A stretch of 64,000 bases of DNA from Spirochaetae bacterium HGW-Spirochaetae-5 (GTDB lineage: Bacteria > Spirochaetota > UBA4802 > UBA5550): positions 27,193 to 91,192 of the forward strand of contig PGXT01000021.1 in assembly GCA_002839285.1 (NCBI GenBank). Reading direction: 5' to 3'. The translations under genes and the position numbers were made by a program. Of this stretch, positions 53,949-62,951 are shown piece by piece (position 1 is the stretch's first letter; each line of letters starts with the position of its first letter). The notes beneath the pieces were generated by a model. The model was given only the letters and a program-made list of their open reading frames with translations, was not told the origin of the DNA and searched no databases.

Positions 53949-55081
53949 GAGAGTCTCCCTTTGAAATCGCTGTATCCGAAACTTTTTCTGTGGATGATTT
54001 TTCCTGTCTCAGAATTGAAGTAATAAATATCCGGGAGTTTAATCCCGTTGAATGTGTTTGTTTTAACCATGGAGTAGTGCGCCATGTCTGTAAAGACAAG
54101 TCTGTCCCCGGTTTTGAGCGGCTCTTTAAATGAATATTCACCGATTATATCACCGGCAAGACAGGTGAGCCCGCCGAGTCTGTATGTATGAGGGAGCACA
54201 TCCGCCTCCTCTGATCCGATAATATAAGGCCTGTAGGGCATCTCAATTACATCTGGCATATGAGCCGCGGCGGATGTGTCGAGTATTGCAATTTTTTTAT
54301 TGTTGTTAATCACATCAAGCACGGTGGAGACCATGAATCCCGTGTTAAGTGCAACGGCTTCACCCGGTTCAAGAAAGATATCTACGTTGTACTTGTTTTT
54401 AAAATATATAATAAGGTCAGAGAGTAGTCCCAGGTCATAATCTTCACGGGTTATATGGTGCCCCCCACCGAAATTTACCCAGCTGCACTGATGAAACAAT
54501 TCTCCGAATTTTTTTTCAGCGGCATCTATTGTCCGCTCAAGTGAGTCGGAGTTTTTTTCGCACAGAGTATGGAAGTGAAGTCCGGTTATGTGCGGGGGTA
54601 AAGTATCGGGAAAATTTTTTCTTGTAATCCCCAATCTTGAAAAGGGCGCGCATGGATCGTATATCTCAACTTCAGTTTCCCTGTGCTCGGGATTAATACG
54701 GAGACCGAACTTTATTCTGTCACTATGTGCCGCGATTCTGTCTTTGAAATGTTCGTACTGGCTCATTGAGTTTAAAACTATATGATCAGAGAGGGTAAGC
54801 AGTTCATCAAAATCGCTGTCGCTGTAGGCCGCTGCGAATGAATGAACTTCACCGCCGAACTCCTCCCGTCCAAGCCTGGCCTCGTGAGGTGAACTTGCAC
54901 ACGTTCCGGAAAGATATTGCATTACAAGCGGTGCGGCAGAGTACATTGCAAATCCCTTCAGGGCAAGGAGAATCTTCGCGCCGGTCCCTTTCTGAATTTG
55001 TGAAAGGATTTCAAGGTTCCTTTTCAGAAGAACTTCGTCTACTGCAAATGCAGGAGTTTCGAATATTGAGAAGTCTGTCAC
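53945..55081 (-). CDS. nspC: carboxy(nor)spermidine decarboxylase
   Basis: The 378-residue PLP enzyme of the alanine-racemase/group IV decarboxylase fold shows the cofactor lysine in KILLALKGFAMYSA, then GLRINPEH, GLHFHTLCE, NFGGGHHITREDYD and EPGEAVA. It decarboxylates carboxyspermidine (or carboxynorspermidine) to spermidine (norspermidine). Because agmatinase gives putrescine here, spermidine is the likely product. It follows the dehydrogenase gene after a 150-base gap that contains a repeat element. Confidence 0.92.
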   Translation of the reverse strand: MTDFSIFETPAFAVDEVLLKRNLEILSQIQKGTGAKILLALKGFAMYSAAPLVMQYLSGTCASSPHEARLGREEFGGEVHSFAAAYSDSDFDELLTLSDHIVLNSMSQYEHFKDRIAAHSDRIKFGLRINPEHRETEVEIYDPCAPFSRLGITRKNFPDTLPPHITGLHFHTLCEKNSDSLERTIDAAEKKFGELFHQCSWVNFGGGHHITREDYDLGLLSDLIIYFKNKYNVDIFLEPGEAVALNTGFMVSTVLDVINNNKKIAILDTSAAAHMPDVIEMPYRPYIIGSEEADVLPHTYRLGGLTCLAGDIIGEYSFKEPLKTGDRLVFTDMAHYSMVKTNTFNGIKLPDIYYFNSETGKIIHRKSFGYSDFKGRLS

Positions 55082-55102
55082 TGTTTTTTCCTTTTATTTA
55101 GT

Positions 55103-55208
55103 AATCCCTCACCCTTGATGGGGGAGGTTAGGAGGGGGTGAGGTTGCAGATAACTCTGAGTTTGAAAATCACCCTCCCCCCGGCCCCTCCCATCAAGGGA
55201 GGGGAGAT
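55103..55208. repeat. CCTCCC-type inverted-repeat element inside polyamine operon
   Basis: AATCCCTCACCCTTGATGGG at the left and CCCATCAAGGGAGGGGAGAT at the right form an inverted repeat of about 40 bases including the inner GGGGGTGA/TCACCCTC parts. The spacer is about 20 bases. It is related to the element at 34912-35088. It separates the dehydrogenase and decarboxylase genes. Confidence 0.75.
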
Positions 55209-55230
55209 AGTGAAAATAATTTTTATAATC

Positions 55231-56412
55231 CTATTTAAGTATAATCTCCTTCCATGGCAGTCCGTGAACATTCAGTGCTGCCATGAATGGGTCGGGGTCC
55301 ATCTGTTCCATGTTGAAAACTCCATCCCCTTTCCACTTGCCTGTCATTATCATCATCGCTCCGATCATTGCAGGTACACCCGTGGTGTATGAAATAGCCT
55401 GTGACTTAACCTCGGCGTAGCACTCTTCGTGATCGCAGATGTTGTACACGTAATACTCCTTCGGCTTGCCGTCTTTCACACCTTTGCATACGCATCCGAT
55501 ACATGTCTTCCCCTTTGTAAGAGGACCCAGAGATGCCGGATCAGGGAGAAGCGCTTTAAGAAATTCAAGAGGAATAATATCCATACCCTGAAATTTCACC
55601 GGTTCGATTGAAGTCATCCCTACGTTCTGAAGAACCTCGAGGTGTTTCAGGTAGTTTTCCGAGAAGCTCATCCAGAACTGGGCTTTCTTTATTGTGGGGA
55701 TATGTTTTACAAGAGACTCAAGCTCTTCGTGGTATAATCTGTATATATTGTATGTCCCTACATTTTCCGGGCATTCGAATTTTTTACTCATAGACATGGG
55801 GGGAGTTTCAATAAATTTTCCGTCCTCCCAGTGTTTGCATTCAGCGGTAATTTCACGGATGTTTATTTCAGGGTTAAAATTTGTCGCAAATTTCAGACCA
55901 TGATTTCCGCCGTTCACATCAATGATATCCAGTTCGTGTATCTCGTCAAAATGATGCTTCAGCGCGTGGGCCGTGAAAACATTTGTAACTCCGGGATCAA
56001 AACCGGAACCGAGCAGCGCCATTATGCCTGCTTTTTTAAATCTATCCTGATATTCCCACTGCCATTTGTAGCAGAACTTCGCCTCGTCACGCGGCTCGTA
56101 ATTGGCAGTATCGACATAGTGAACCCCGGTCTCCAGACAGGCATCCATTATTGTAAGATCCTGATATGGGAGCGCAACATTAATAACAACATCAGGCTTG
56201 AAGTCTTTTATGAGCGCGACAAGTTCCGGCACATTGTCTGCATCGACCCGTTCTGTGCGTATTGGTCTTTTTATCTGTGAAGCAATGTTCTCGCACTTAG
56301 AGAGGGTTCTGCTTGCAAGACAGATCTCCTCAAAAACTTCCGGCACCTGCGCGCATTTATGAGCAACTACCTGTCCAACTCCTCCTGCTCCGATTATCAG
56401 AACTTTTCCCAT
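55231..56412 (-). CDS. carboxy(nor)spermidine dehydrogenase (saccharopine dehydrogenase family)
   Basis: The 393-residue protein starts with the nucleotide-binding GKVLIIGAGGVGQVVAHKC and has the family's PYQDLTIMDACLETGVHYVDTANYEP and ALLGSGFDPGVTNVFTAH. It condenses aspartate semialdehyde with putrescine (or diaminopropane) and reduces the imine with NADPH to carboxyspermidine. Its place between speA and nspC fixes this role over lysine metabolism. GGGGG is seen near its start. Confidence 0.92.
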   Translation of the reverse strand: MGKVLIIGAGGVGQVVAHKCAQVPEVFEEICLASRTLSKCENIASQIKRPIRTERVDADNVPELVALIKDFKPDVVINVALPYQDLTIMDACLETGVHYVDTANYEPRDEAKFCYKWQWEYQDRFKKAGIMALLGSGFDPGVTNVFTAHALKHHFDEIHELDIIDVNGGNHGLKFATNFNPEINIREITAECKHWEDGKFIETPPMSMSKKFECPENVGTYNIYRLYHEELESLVKHIPTIKKAQFWMSFSENYLKHLEVLQNVGMTSIEPVKFQGMDIIPLEFLKALLPDPASLGPLTKGKTCIGCVCKGVKDGKPKEYYVYNICDHEECYAEVKSQAISYTTGVPAMIGAMMIMTGKWKGDGVFNMEQMDPDPFMAALNVHGLPWKEIILK

Positions 56413-56424
56413 AGTCTAAACCCC

Positions 56425-58341
56425 CTATTTCTCAAAATATGTATATCCTCTAAGACCTATGTCGTATGCCTTCATAATCTCACGCCGTTCATTTGCTGTT
56501 ATGCGCCCTTCACGGATGGCCTGTTCCGCCATTTCGCGGAAATCAAGGAGCATCTGCTTCGGATTGAACTCAACATATGAAAGTACATCGGCAACTGTAT
56601 CCCCCTCAATCTCACGGACAAAGTCGTACTCGCCATTGGGGTAGATCCGTATGCTTGCCACATTTGTGTCTCCGAAAAGATTGTGAAGATCCCCCAGTGT
56701 CTCCTGGTAAGCTCCAACGAGAAAAATTCCCAGATAGTAATCCTCCTCCCCCAGCTCGTGGAGCGGAAGAACATGTTTAACATCATGCAGATCTATAAAG
56801 CTGTCGATCTTTCCGTCGCAGTCACATGTTATATCAGCTATTACGGCATTTCTTGTGGGCATTTCTGTAAGTCTGTGCACAGGCATAACCGGAAAGAGCT
56901 GATTGATTGCCCAGTGGTCCGGTACCGACTGGAATACTGAAAAGTTGCAGTAATAAATATCAGCAATTGCCGATTCAATATCGCTAAGATCGGGAGGAGA
57001 CTGCTTCATCCGTTTCTTTTCCTGGGCGATTACGCTTATAATATTCCAGAAGACAGTTTCGGCAAATGAACGTTCTCTCAGAGTAAGCTTGCCATGTTTA
57101 AAAAGTTCGCGTACTTCATCTCTGTAGTAAAGAGCATCATTGTAGCACTCCTGAATATTTTTAAGATTCATTGTATTAAGAATATAATACAAACTCTTAA
57201 TCAGATCGTGTGAATCATCAGGGGGAATTTCAGGAATTTTACTTGTTTCAAATTTTGCCACATCAAGAACATTGAAAACAAGCACCGAGTAGTATGCAAC
57301 TGTAGCCCGCCCCGATTCTGTTATAATTGTCGGATGGGGTATGTTCTCTTCATTCATTGTTGCTTGAACAATCTCTATAACGTCAACACAGTACTCGTCT
57401 ATTGTATAATTTCTGCTGTTGGAAAAGTTGGTGTTGGAACCGTCATAGTCAACGGCAAGTCCGCCGCCGAGGTCGAGGTAGCCCATCTGTGCCCCCTCTT
57501 TTACAAGACCGGCATAGATTCTTGAACCTTCAACAACCGCTGAACGGATATCTCTGATATTCGGAATCTGTGAACCGAGATGATAATGGAGAAGTTTTAA
57601 ACAGTCGAGCATGTTATTCTTTTTAAGCACGTCAACAGCATCGATGAGCTGAGCCGTATTCAATCCGAAGATGCTTCTGTCTCCGCCCGATTCAGTCCAG
57701 TGACCTCCGGCTTTTGATGAGAGTTTAATCCTCATCCCTATAAGAGGCTTTACCTTGAGAATTTCGGAACGCTGAATAATCAGTTCAAGTTCGCCCGGTA
57801 TCTCCACTACAAAGAAACACTTGAACCCCATTTTAACGGCATAAAGTCCCAGATCTATAAACTCTTCATCCTTGTAGCCGTTGCATATAAGGCATGCCTC
57901 CTTATCGCGCATGATGGATAGAGCTCCGATAAGCTCGGCCTTGCTTCCCACTTCAAGTCCGTGGTGGTATCTCTCCCCGTACTTTACAACCTCTTCGATG
58001 ACCTGCTGCTGCTGGTTTACTTTTATAGGATAAACACCACGGTACTCACCCTGGTAGTTCCACTCTTTCATTGCTTTTTTAAATGATTCATTCAGATGGG
58101 ATATCTGAGCGTCGAGAAGGTTCTCAAACCTGAGCAATACCGGCATTTCAAAACCGCGCTGTCTTATCCCTGATATAATGTCCATAAGACTGATTTTAAC
58201 ATCTGATTTTTTACCGAAGGGATTTATTGTTACCTCTCCTGATGAGGAGATGTCGTAGTATCCGGCGCCCCAGTTTTTGATCCCGTACAGCTCTTCGGAT
58301 TTTTCAGCTGTCCAGCGTCCAAGTATCTCTTTTTTTATCAT
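56425..58341 (-). CDS. speA: biosynthetic arginine decarboxylase
   Basis: The 638-residue PLP enzyme turns arginine into agmatine. Seen are the cofactor lysine in GVYPIKVNQQQQVIEEV, GLEVGSKAEL, LLHYHLGSQIPNIRD, YLDLGGGLAVDYDGS and ITESGRATVAYY, all typical of SpeA. The length matches the family. It is the first gene of a four-gene operon (speA, dehydrogenase, nspC, speB), 12 bases before the dehydrogenase. Confidence 0.95.
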   Translation of the reverse strand: MIKKEILGRWTAEKSEELYGIKNWGAGYYDISSSGEVTINPFGKKSDVKISLMDIISGIRQRGFEMPVLLRFENLLDAQISHLNESFKKAMKEWNYQGEYRGVYPIKVNQQQQVIEEVVKYGERYHHGLEVGSKAELIGALSIMRDKEACLICNGYKDEEFIDLGLYAVKMGFKCFFVVEIPGELELIIQRSEILKVKPLIGMRIKLSSKAGGHWTESGGDRSIFGLNTAQLIDAVDVLKKNNMLDCLKLLHYHLGSQIPNIRDIRSAVVEGSRIYAGLVKEGAQMGYLDLGGGLAVDYDGSNTNFSNSRNYTIDEYCVDVIEIVQATMNEENIPHPTIITESGRATVAYYSVLVFNVLDVAKFETSKIPEIPPDDSHDLIKSLYYILNTMNLKNIQECYNDALYYRDEVRELFKHGKLTLRERSFAETVFWNIISVIAQEKKRMKQSPPDLSDIESAIADIYYCNFSVFQSVPDHWAINQLFPVMPVHRLTEMPTRNAVIADITCDCDGKIDSFIDLHDVKHVLPLHELGEEDYYLGIFLVGAYQETLGDLHNLFGDTNVASIRIYPNGEYDFVREIEGDTVADVLSYVEFNPKQMLLDFREMAEQAIREGRITANERREIMKAYDIGLRGYTYFEK

Positions 58342-58422
58342 AGCCCTGCCTGTTGAGTAATAATGTTATAATAATAAGTATCTTTTTGTTTCATTTCCAG
58401 TTTAAAAGGCATTTTTTAAATA

Positions 58423-58541
58423 ACGCCCCCTCTGACCGCTGGCCATCTCCCCCATGAATGGGAGGAGAAAAATATGGAATATTTCTAATTCCCCTTTCTC
58501 CCATTCATGGGGAAAGGTGCCTAGAGGGCGGATAGGGGCGT
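58423..58541. repeat. inverted-repeat element ACGCCCC
   Basis: ACGCCCC...CCGC (58423) and GGGCGGATAGGGGCGT (ending 58541) form terminal repeats. Inside, CTCCCCCATGAATGGGAG and CTCCCATTCATGGGG form further pairs. It is a miniature element in the gap upstream of speA; it holds no gene and could affect the divergent promoters. Confidence 0.65.
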
Positions 58542-58714
58542 AAATGTAAACTAAAGAATTAAAATGAAAAAACATAATACTTTATCGGGCAGTTTTTCAC
58601 AATAAAAAAAAATATAGCGGCAAAAAGTTTTAAATAATTTTAATGAGACATAATTAAAAATTAAAGCAAATTCAAAAAATGCCGAATATAGAAGCATATG
58701 GAGTTTTTTGCTTA

Positions 58715-59641
58715 ATGAAGATTAATTACATTTTAATTATTTTGATATTGATTTCATCAGCATTATCACCACTGCAGCTTCGTGCAGAGGAGCAGGTGGA
58801 AAAACTGGCCAGTCTTGCATATCAGGACAATTCTGAACTGAAATCTATACGGGATGATATAAAACAGACCATTTATACCGTAAAAAGCCGCAGAAGCGAG
58901 AAAAATCTCCCTGAATTGAAATTCTATACATATAAAGTAAAAGAGAATGAAAACTTCTGGGTGGTGATGTCAAAATGCTCTCTGGATATGGACACTCTTA
59001 TGTCGGTAAATAATCTTACATCCCCGTTTCAGGTTGTGCCGGGGACTACTCTTTTCATACCTAATATGAGAGGTGTTATTGTACCGGGGAACAATATTAA
59101 ATCTGTATATACTGTACTTGCAGCAGAAAAAATCGATATCAGATACGTGCAGACTGTAAATAAAAGTGAAACTCTCGATAAAAAATATATTTTTATCCCC
59201 TGCGGGAAAATTTCAACAATAGAAAAATCACTATTTCTTGGAACTGCATTTTTTTCACCTATTAAGTTTGGAAGAAAAACTTCAGGATTCGGAACCAGAA
59301 AAGATCCTTTTAACGGCAAAAGGATGGAATTTCATAAGGGGATCGATCTGGGATGCCCTTCCGGGACAAAAGTTCATGCCGCCCGCAGAGGCGAGGTTGT
59401 ATTTTCCGGATATGAAGAGGGATACGGCAATCTGGTTATAGTTGAACATGAATTCGGCTACAGAAGTTATTACGGTCATTTAAGCAGAAAATTCGTAAGA
59501 GCTGGAGATCCCGTTAAGCCCGGCCAGATTTTGGCTCTCTCGGGTAATACCGGCAGATCCACAGGACCGCATCTTCATTTTGAAATAAGGAAGAATGGAC
59601 GGGCTCTGAATCCCATGACTTTTCTGAAAAAGGGATTTTAA
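58715..59641 (+). CDS. LysM and M23 metallopeptidase, secreted
   Basis: The 308-residue protein has a signal peptide (ending QLRAEE), a LysM-like domain (FYTYKVKENENFWVVMSKC...VPGTTLFIP), a second diverged repeat, and a C-terminal M23 peptidase domain with the zinc ligands in FHKGIDLG and PHLHFEIRKNGR. It cuts peptidoglycan cross-links. The ATG at 58715 is preferred to 58679 because GGAG precedes it and the signal peptide then starts at once. Confidence 0.9.
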   Translation: MKINYILIILILISSALSPLQLRAEEQVEKLASLAYQDNSELKSIRDDIKQTIYTVKSRRSEKNLPELKFYTYKVKENENFWVVMSKCSLDMDTLMSVNNLTSPFQVVPGTTLFIPNMRGVIVPGNNIKSVYTVLAAEKIDIRYVQTVNKSETLDKKYIFIPCGKISTIEKSLFLGTAFFSPIKFGRKTSGFGTRKDPFNGKRMEFHKGIDLGCPSGTKVHAARRGEVVFSGYEEGYGNLVIVEHEFGYRSYYGHLSRKFVRAGDPVKPGQILALSGNTGRSTGPHLHFEIRKNGRALNPMTFLKKGF

Positions 59642-59646
59642 AATAA

Positions 59647-59684
59647 AAAAAAACTATAATCCAATGGACTATAGCTTTTTTTAT
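59647..59684. terminator. bidirectional terminator
   Basis: CTATAATCCA and TGGACTATAG form a stem with one wobble between an A run and a T run. It can end transcription of the M23 peptidase gene and of the opposing repeat-protein gene. Confidence 0.8.
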
Positions 59685-59742
59685 TAAAATCAGTTCTGTA
59701 ATTATTCCTGAATATAATTTTTAGTGAAAAAAAATAAATATT

Positions 59743-59762
59743 CCCGCCGCCAAAGACGGCGG
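59743..59762. repeat. solo CCGCCG palindrome
   Basis: CCCGCCGCCAAAGACGGCGG matches the terminal repeats of copy B (CCGCCGAAGGCGG). It is alone, so it may be a leftover end of a lost nested-palindrome element. Confidence 0.55.
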
Positions 59763-59777
59763 GGATAATAGTTTAAA

Positions 59778-60986
59778 TTACTGATTGATGGTAAATCCAT
59801 ATCTGTTGTTTATCTGTCCTGTTACTGTTCCGTTGTTGTTAGTTCCAACCCATGTTTCATTCCACTGTCTGTTGTAGATGTAAATTTTTCCATCTTTAAC
59901 TTCGCCGTCGAGTTTTGTTGTACCTGCTCCTCTGTTGTTGAAGTTTACCTGATCGAGAGTAAATTTTGTACCGGAAACAGAAGTTACCAGAATTGTACCG
60001 GTCTGGCCCGCGCTTGTATTCCATTTCAGTGTTTTCCCCTGGACGAAAGGCTCTGTTGAAACCGCAGTTGAAACTGCAGCCTGAGCTGTCATATTGATTG
60101 TGAAATCATACATGTTGTTTATCTTACCGGTTATTTTGTTGTTAGCGAGAGTACCAGCCCATGTTTCATTCCACTGTCTGTTGTAGATGTAAATTTTTCC
60201 ATCTTTAACTTCACCGTCGAGTTTTGTAGTACCGGCACCTCTGTTGTTGAAGTTTATCTGATCGAGAGTAAATTTTGCACCGGAAACAGAAGTAACAAGA
60301 ATAGTACCGTTCTGTCCTGCACTTGTATTCCATGTTAATGTAGATCCGTTAACGAAAGGATTTGCCACTGCAACGTTTATGGCTGTAGCCTTGGTAAGTG
60401 TAAACTGATATTCACGGCTTGAAAATACGCCTGGTGCTGTCATAACGAGAGTCTCTGCCGGCCACTTAGCCCACTTTAGAACCAGAGTTTTGCCGTCAAA
60501 TGTATATGTTCCCGGATCGTTGTTCACTGCGCGCTTGTATGTACCATTATCGCTGAAAATTACTTTGTCGGTCCAGTGTCTGTGAACTGCCTGGTATTCG
60601 CCTGCTTCCATTTTTACAGAAGCAACTGCAACCGGCTCATTAATTTTGAAAGTGTATGAAGCAGCACCTGCTATTAAGTTTCCATTAATTTCAGTGCCAG
60701 AAACAGTTCCTTCCCAGATCTCTTTCCACTGTCCTATATTTATTAAAACAATTTTTTTCCCGCCGTCAAGAGTTGCGCCGTAAAGTTTAACAACACCTGC
60801 AGCTCTGTTTTTTTCGTTAGTCTGCTCAGCTTCAAAATACTGCCCGTTTACTCCGACAATTTTTATCGATCCATTTTGTCCTGCACTTGTCGACCATGAT
60901 AATACCTTGTTGTTTGTTATCATTTGAGCAGATAATGGTGAAACAAGCATCATGAAAGCAGCTAAAGCAATTAAGTATCTTTTCAT
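59778..60986 (-). CDS. secreted protein of tandem beta-rich modules
   Basis: The 402-residue protein has a signal peptide (1-20, ending LSAQ). Three homologous modules of about 90 residues follow (about 27-117, 212-300 and 318-402), each starting W(S/N)TSAGQ(N/T)G and ending with W.GT...TG.INN. Modules 2 and 3 are nearly identical in the stretch KFTLDQ.NFNNRGAGTTKLDG and GEVKDGKIYIYNRQWNETW. A different domain (122-205) lies between modules 1 and 2. The pattern suggests a small beta-barrel (calycin/avidin-like) fold, which is a guess. The promoter carries three TTAAG boxes. Confidence 0.75.
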   Translation of the reverse strand: MKRYLIALAAFMMLVSPLSAQMITNNKVLSWSTSAGQNGSIKIVGVNGQYFEAEQTNEKNRAAGVVKLYGATLDGGKKIVLINIGQWKEIWEGTVSGTEINGNLIAGAASYTFKINEPVAVASVKMEAGEYQAVHRHWTDKVIFSDNGTYKRAVNNDPGTYTFDGKTLVLKWAKWPAETLVMTAPGVFSSREYQFTLTKATAINVAVANPFVNGSTLTWNTSAGQNGTILVTSVSGAKFTLDQINFNNRGAGTTKLDGEVKDGKIYIYNRQWNETWAGTLANNKITGKINNMYDFTINMTAQAAVSTAVSTEPFVQGKTLKWNTSAGQTGTILVTSVSGTKFTLDQVNFNNRGAGTTKLDGEVKDGKIYIYNRQWNETWVGTNNNGTVTGQINNRYGFTINQ

Positions 60987-61138
60987 ATAAAACCTCCTCT
61001 TTACTTAGATAAATAATCATGTAAACATATTATTATCTCTGATTTTTATTTTGATGATGCGGCAGGCTGCATTCTGATTTTTACCTGTTTAGATTAAAAT
61101 CAGAATTATGTCAGACATAAGCCGGATTATTGAGTAGA

Positions 61139-61214
61139 AAAATAGTCTGAACAAGATGGCGGGTCAATAGAATTTATAGCCGTGAGGCTTAACTCTCCCT
61201 TAATTTTTACTTAA
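61139..61214 (-). promoter_or_regulatory. promoter with three TTAAG boxes at 11-bp steps
   Basis: On the minus strand TTAAG occurs at 61214-61210, 61203-61199 and 61192-61188, each exactly 11 bp apart. After 20 bp follows TTGACC (61167-61162) and, 17 bp on, TATTTT (61144-61139). Direct repeats at 11 bp just upstream of -35 are typical of OmpR/PhoB regulators. It points to the repeat-protein gene at 60986. The same design is found at 63834-63909. Confidence 0.75.
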
Positions 61215-61259
61215 ATTATATATTGACAAAAAAAGACCCGAAAGGGCTTTTTATTGCAC

Positions 61260-62951
61260 ATGAAGGGACCGGAAAAAATAATCAGAACATCGAGATATAT
61301 CATTCTACTGGGATGTTCCTGCTTTTTAATCTATTCAATTTTTATTCTGGTGTCATATTTTTACGGGATTGACCGTCTCAACAAAGATTTAAGAGATAAT
61401 ATCTTCCCCAGACTTACAGAACGGGTCGATGTCAGGTTTGAACTCTTCTTTAAACCTGCGATTACCGGATTATCGCTTCTTTCCGAGACTCTGGATTGGC
61501 CGGTTGTTATGCGCAATGCGGCATCTGATCCCGGTTGGCTCAAATCTAATATGAAGGCATGGGCAGGAGAACTTGACATAAATTCCGTTGGAGTTTCCGA
61601 CAGGTATAGAAAAATTGTATGGGATTACTGGTCAGATAAACCTATTATTATTGATCCGGCACTCCCCCGCGATAGATGGTTCTTTGATTTCTGGAAGAGG
61701 TCAAATATTCCCGACTGGACTTTTACTCTTTATTCAGAAAATCTGAAAGAGGATTATCAGCTTTATATCGACAGGCTGATACATGACAAGAATGGACGTC
61801 CTATCGGAAGCATTGCCGGTCAGATTTCCCTTTCCCGGCTCAGCAGCCAGCTCCTGGAGCTGATTAAAGAGGGTGAGCGTATAATATTTTTAGATGATAA
61901 GGGGAATGCTGTAATTGATATTTCATCCAGGGGGATTGTCAGAGGTGCCAGGCTTTTCGGATTAGATAATTCATCTGAGGAGAACAGTCAAAGCGATGAG
62001 AATCTGTTTATAAAAAGAATATTGGCACAGAGTGAAGATTATGGCTATCTTAAAGAGGATGGAAGAAATATCTATTATAAAAGAACTTCTTTTTTTAACG
62101 GATCAATGCCAATTATTACAGTTATGGATACCAGATATCATATGCAGCATGAAAGGAGCATGTTGATAAAAGAGCTTATGGTCCTGTTTGTTTCATTTAT
62201 TCTGTTTATCGGCGGAGCTTTGATGATTATGATGCTTTTTACTCAAAGGCTTAAATCGCTGGCAATAAAACTTGAAATTGATAAATCCAAATTCGAGGAC
62301 CTGCTGTTTATCGTTACACATGGTTTTTCAAACGAAATACTTCTGCTTCAGAAAAATCTTGCCGGTTTACCAAATAAAATCTCCACGGATATATATCTGC
62401 GCCTGTGCGAAATGTCGCTGATGATACAGAATTCAGTTAATGCAGCCCGTCTTGGCAGCAGTAAGGATCTGATTATTTTAAAGTCATATGATTTTTCATG
62501 GCAATGGGAAAAACTGGCAGGTAATTTTAAACCGCTATCTAACAGCAAGGGGCAGATATTTTCTGCATCACCTGCTTTTGATTGTATGATAAATAATGAT
62601 GAAGAGATGATCTATCAGATTATGGCAAACCTTGTATCAAATGCGATAAAATATGCGCCTTCAGATGGGGTGGTTGATCTTGACTGCAGTATAGAGGGGG
62701 ATTGTCTTATTGTAACTATAAGCGATTCCGGTCCGGGATTTTTGCCTGAAGATAGAGAAAACCTTTTTCATAAGTTTGAAAAGCTCAGTGCAAAACCGAG
62801 CGGAGGTGAACGCTCTACCGGTCTTGGTCTCTATATAGTAAAGCAGCTTGCCGATGCGTGTAATATTAAACTTACGCTGCTGAATGGCGGAGGTTCTCTT
62901 TGCGGAGCCGTCTGGGAGCTTGAGCTGAAAATTGATCAGTCCGGAATGTAG
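61260..62951 (+). CDS. sensor histidine kinase with extracytoplasmic domain
   Basis: The 563-residue kinase has two membrane helices (about 10-33 and 300-323) around a periplasmic Cache-like sensor domain, then a kinase core. The likely phospho-acceptor is the His in FIVTHGFSNEI (residue 354), and the HATPase has NLVSNAIKYAP, DSGPGFLPED and STGLGLYIVKQL. The 3' end overlaps the opposing response regulator gene by 16 bases. The start is uncertain: a TTG at 61254 and this ATG both lack a good ribosome site. Confidence 0.88.
   Translation: MKGPEKIIRTSRYIILLGCSCFLIYSIFILVSYFYGIDRLNKDLRDNIFPRLTERVDVRFELFFKPAITGLSLLSETLDWPVVMRNAASDPGWLKSNMKAWAGELDINSVGVSDRYRKIVWDYWSDKPIIIDPALPRDRWFFDFWKRSNIPDWTFTLYSENLKEDYQLYIDRLIHDKNGRPIGSIAGQISLSRLSSQLLELIKEGERIIFLDDKGNAVIDISSRGIVRGARLFGLDNSSEENSQSDENLFIKRILAQSEDYGYLKEDGRNIYYKRTSFFNGSMPIITVMDTRYHMQHERSMLIKELMVLFVSFILFIGGALMIMMLFTQRLKSLAIKLEIDKSKFEDLLFIVTHGFSNEILLLQKNLAGLPNKISTDIYLRLCEMSLMIQNSVNAARLGSSKDLIILKSYDFSWQWEKLAGNFKPLSNSKGQIFSASPAFDCMINNDEEMIYQIMANLVSNAIKYAPSDGVVDLDCSIEGDCLIVTISDSGPGFLPEDRENLFHKFEKLSAKPSGGERSTGLGLYIVKQLADACNIKLTLLNGGGSLCGAVWELELKIDQSGM

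Noticed and set aside
55831..56280. 149-codon plus-strand frame
   Set aside because: It is antisense to the carboxyspermidine dehydrogenase gene, which has clear family motifs.
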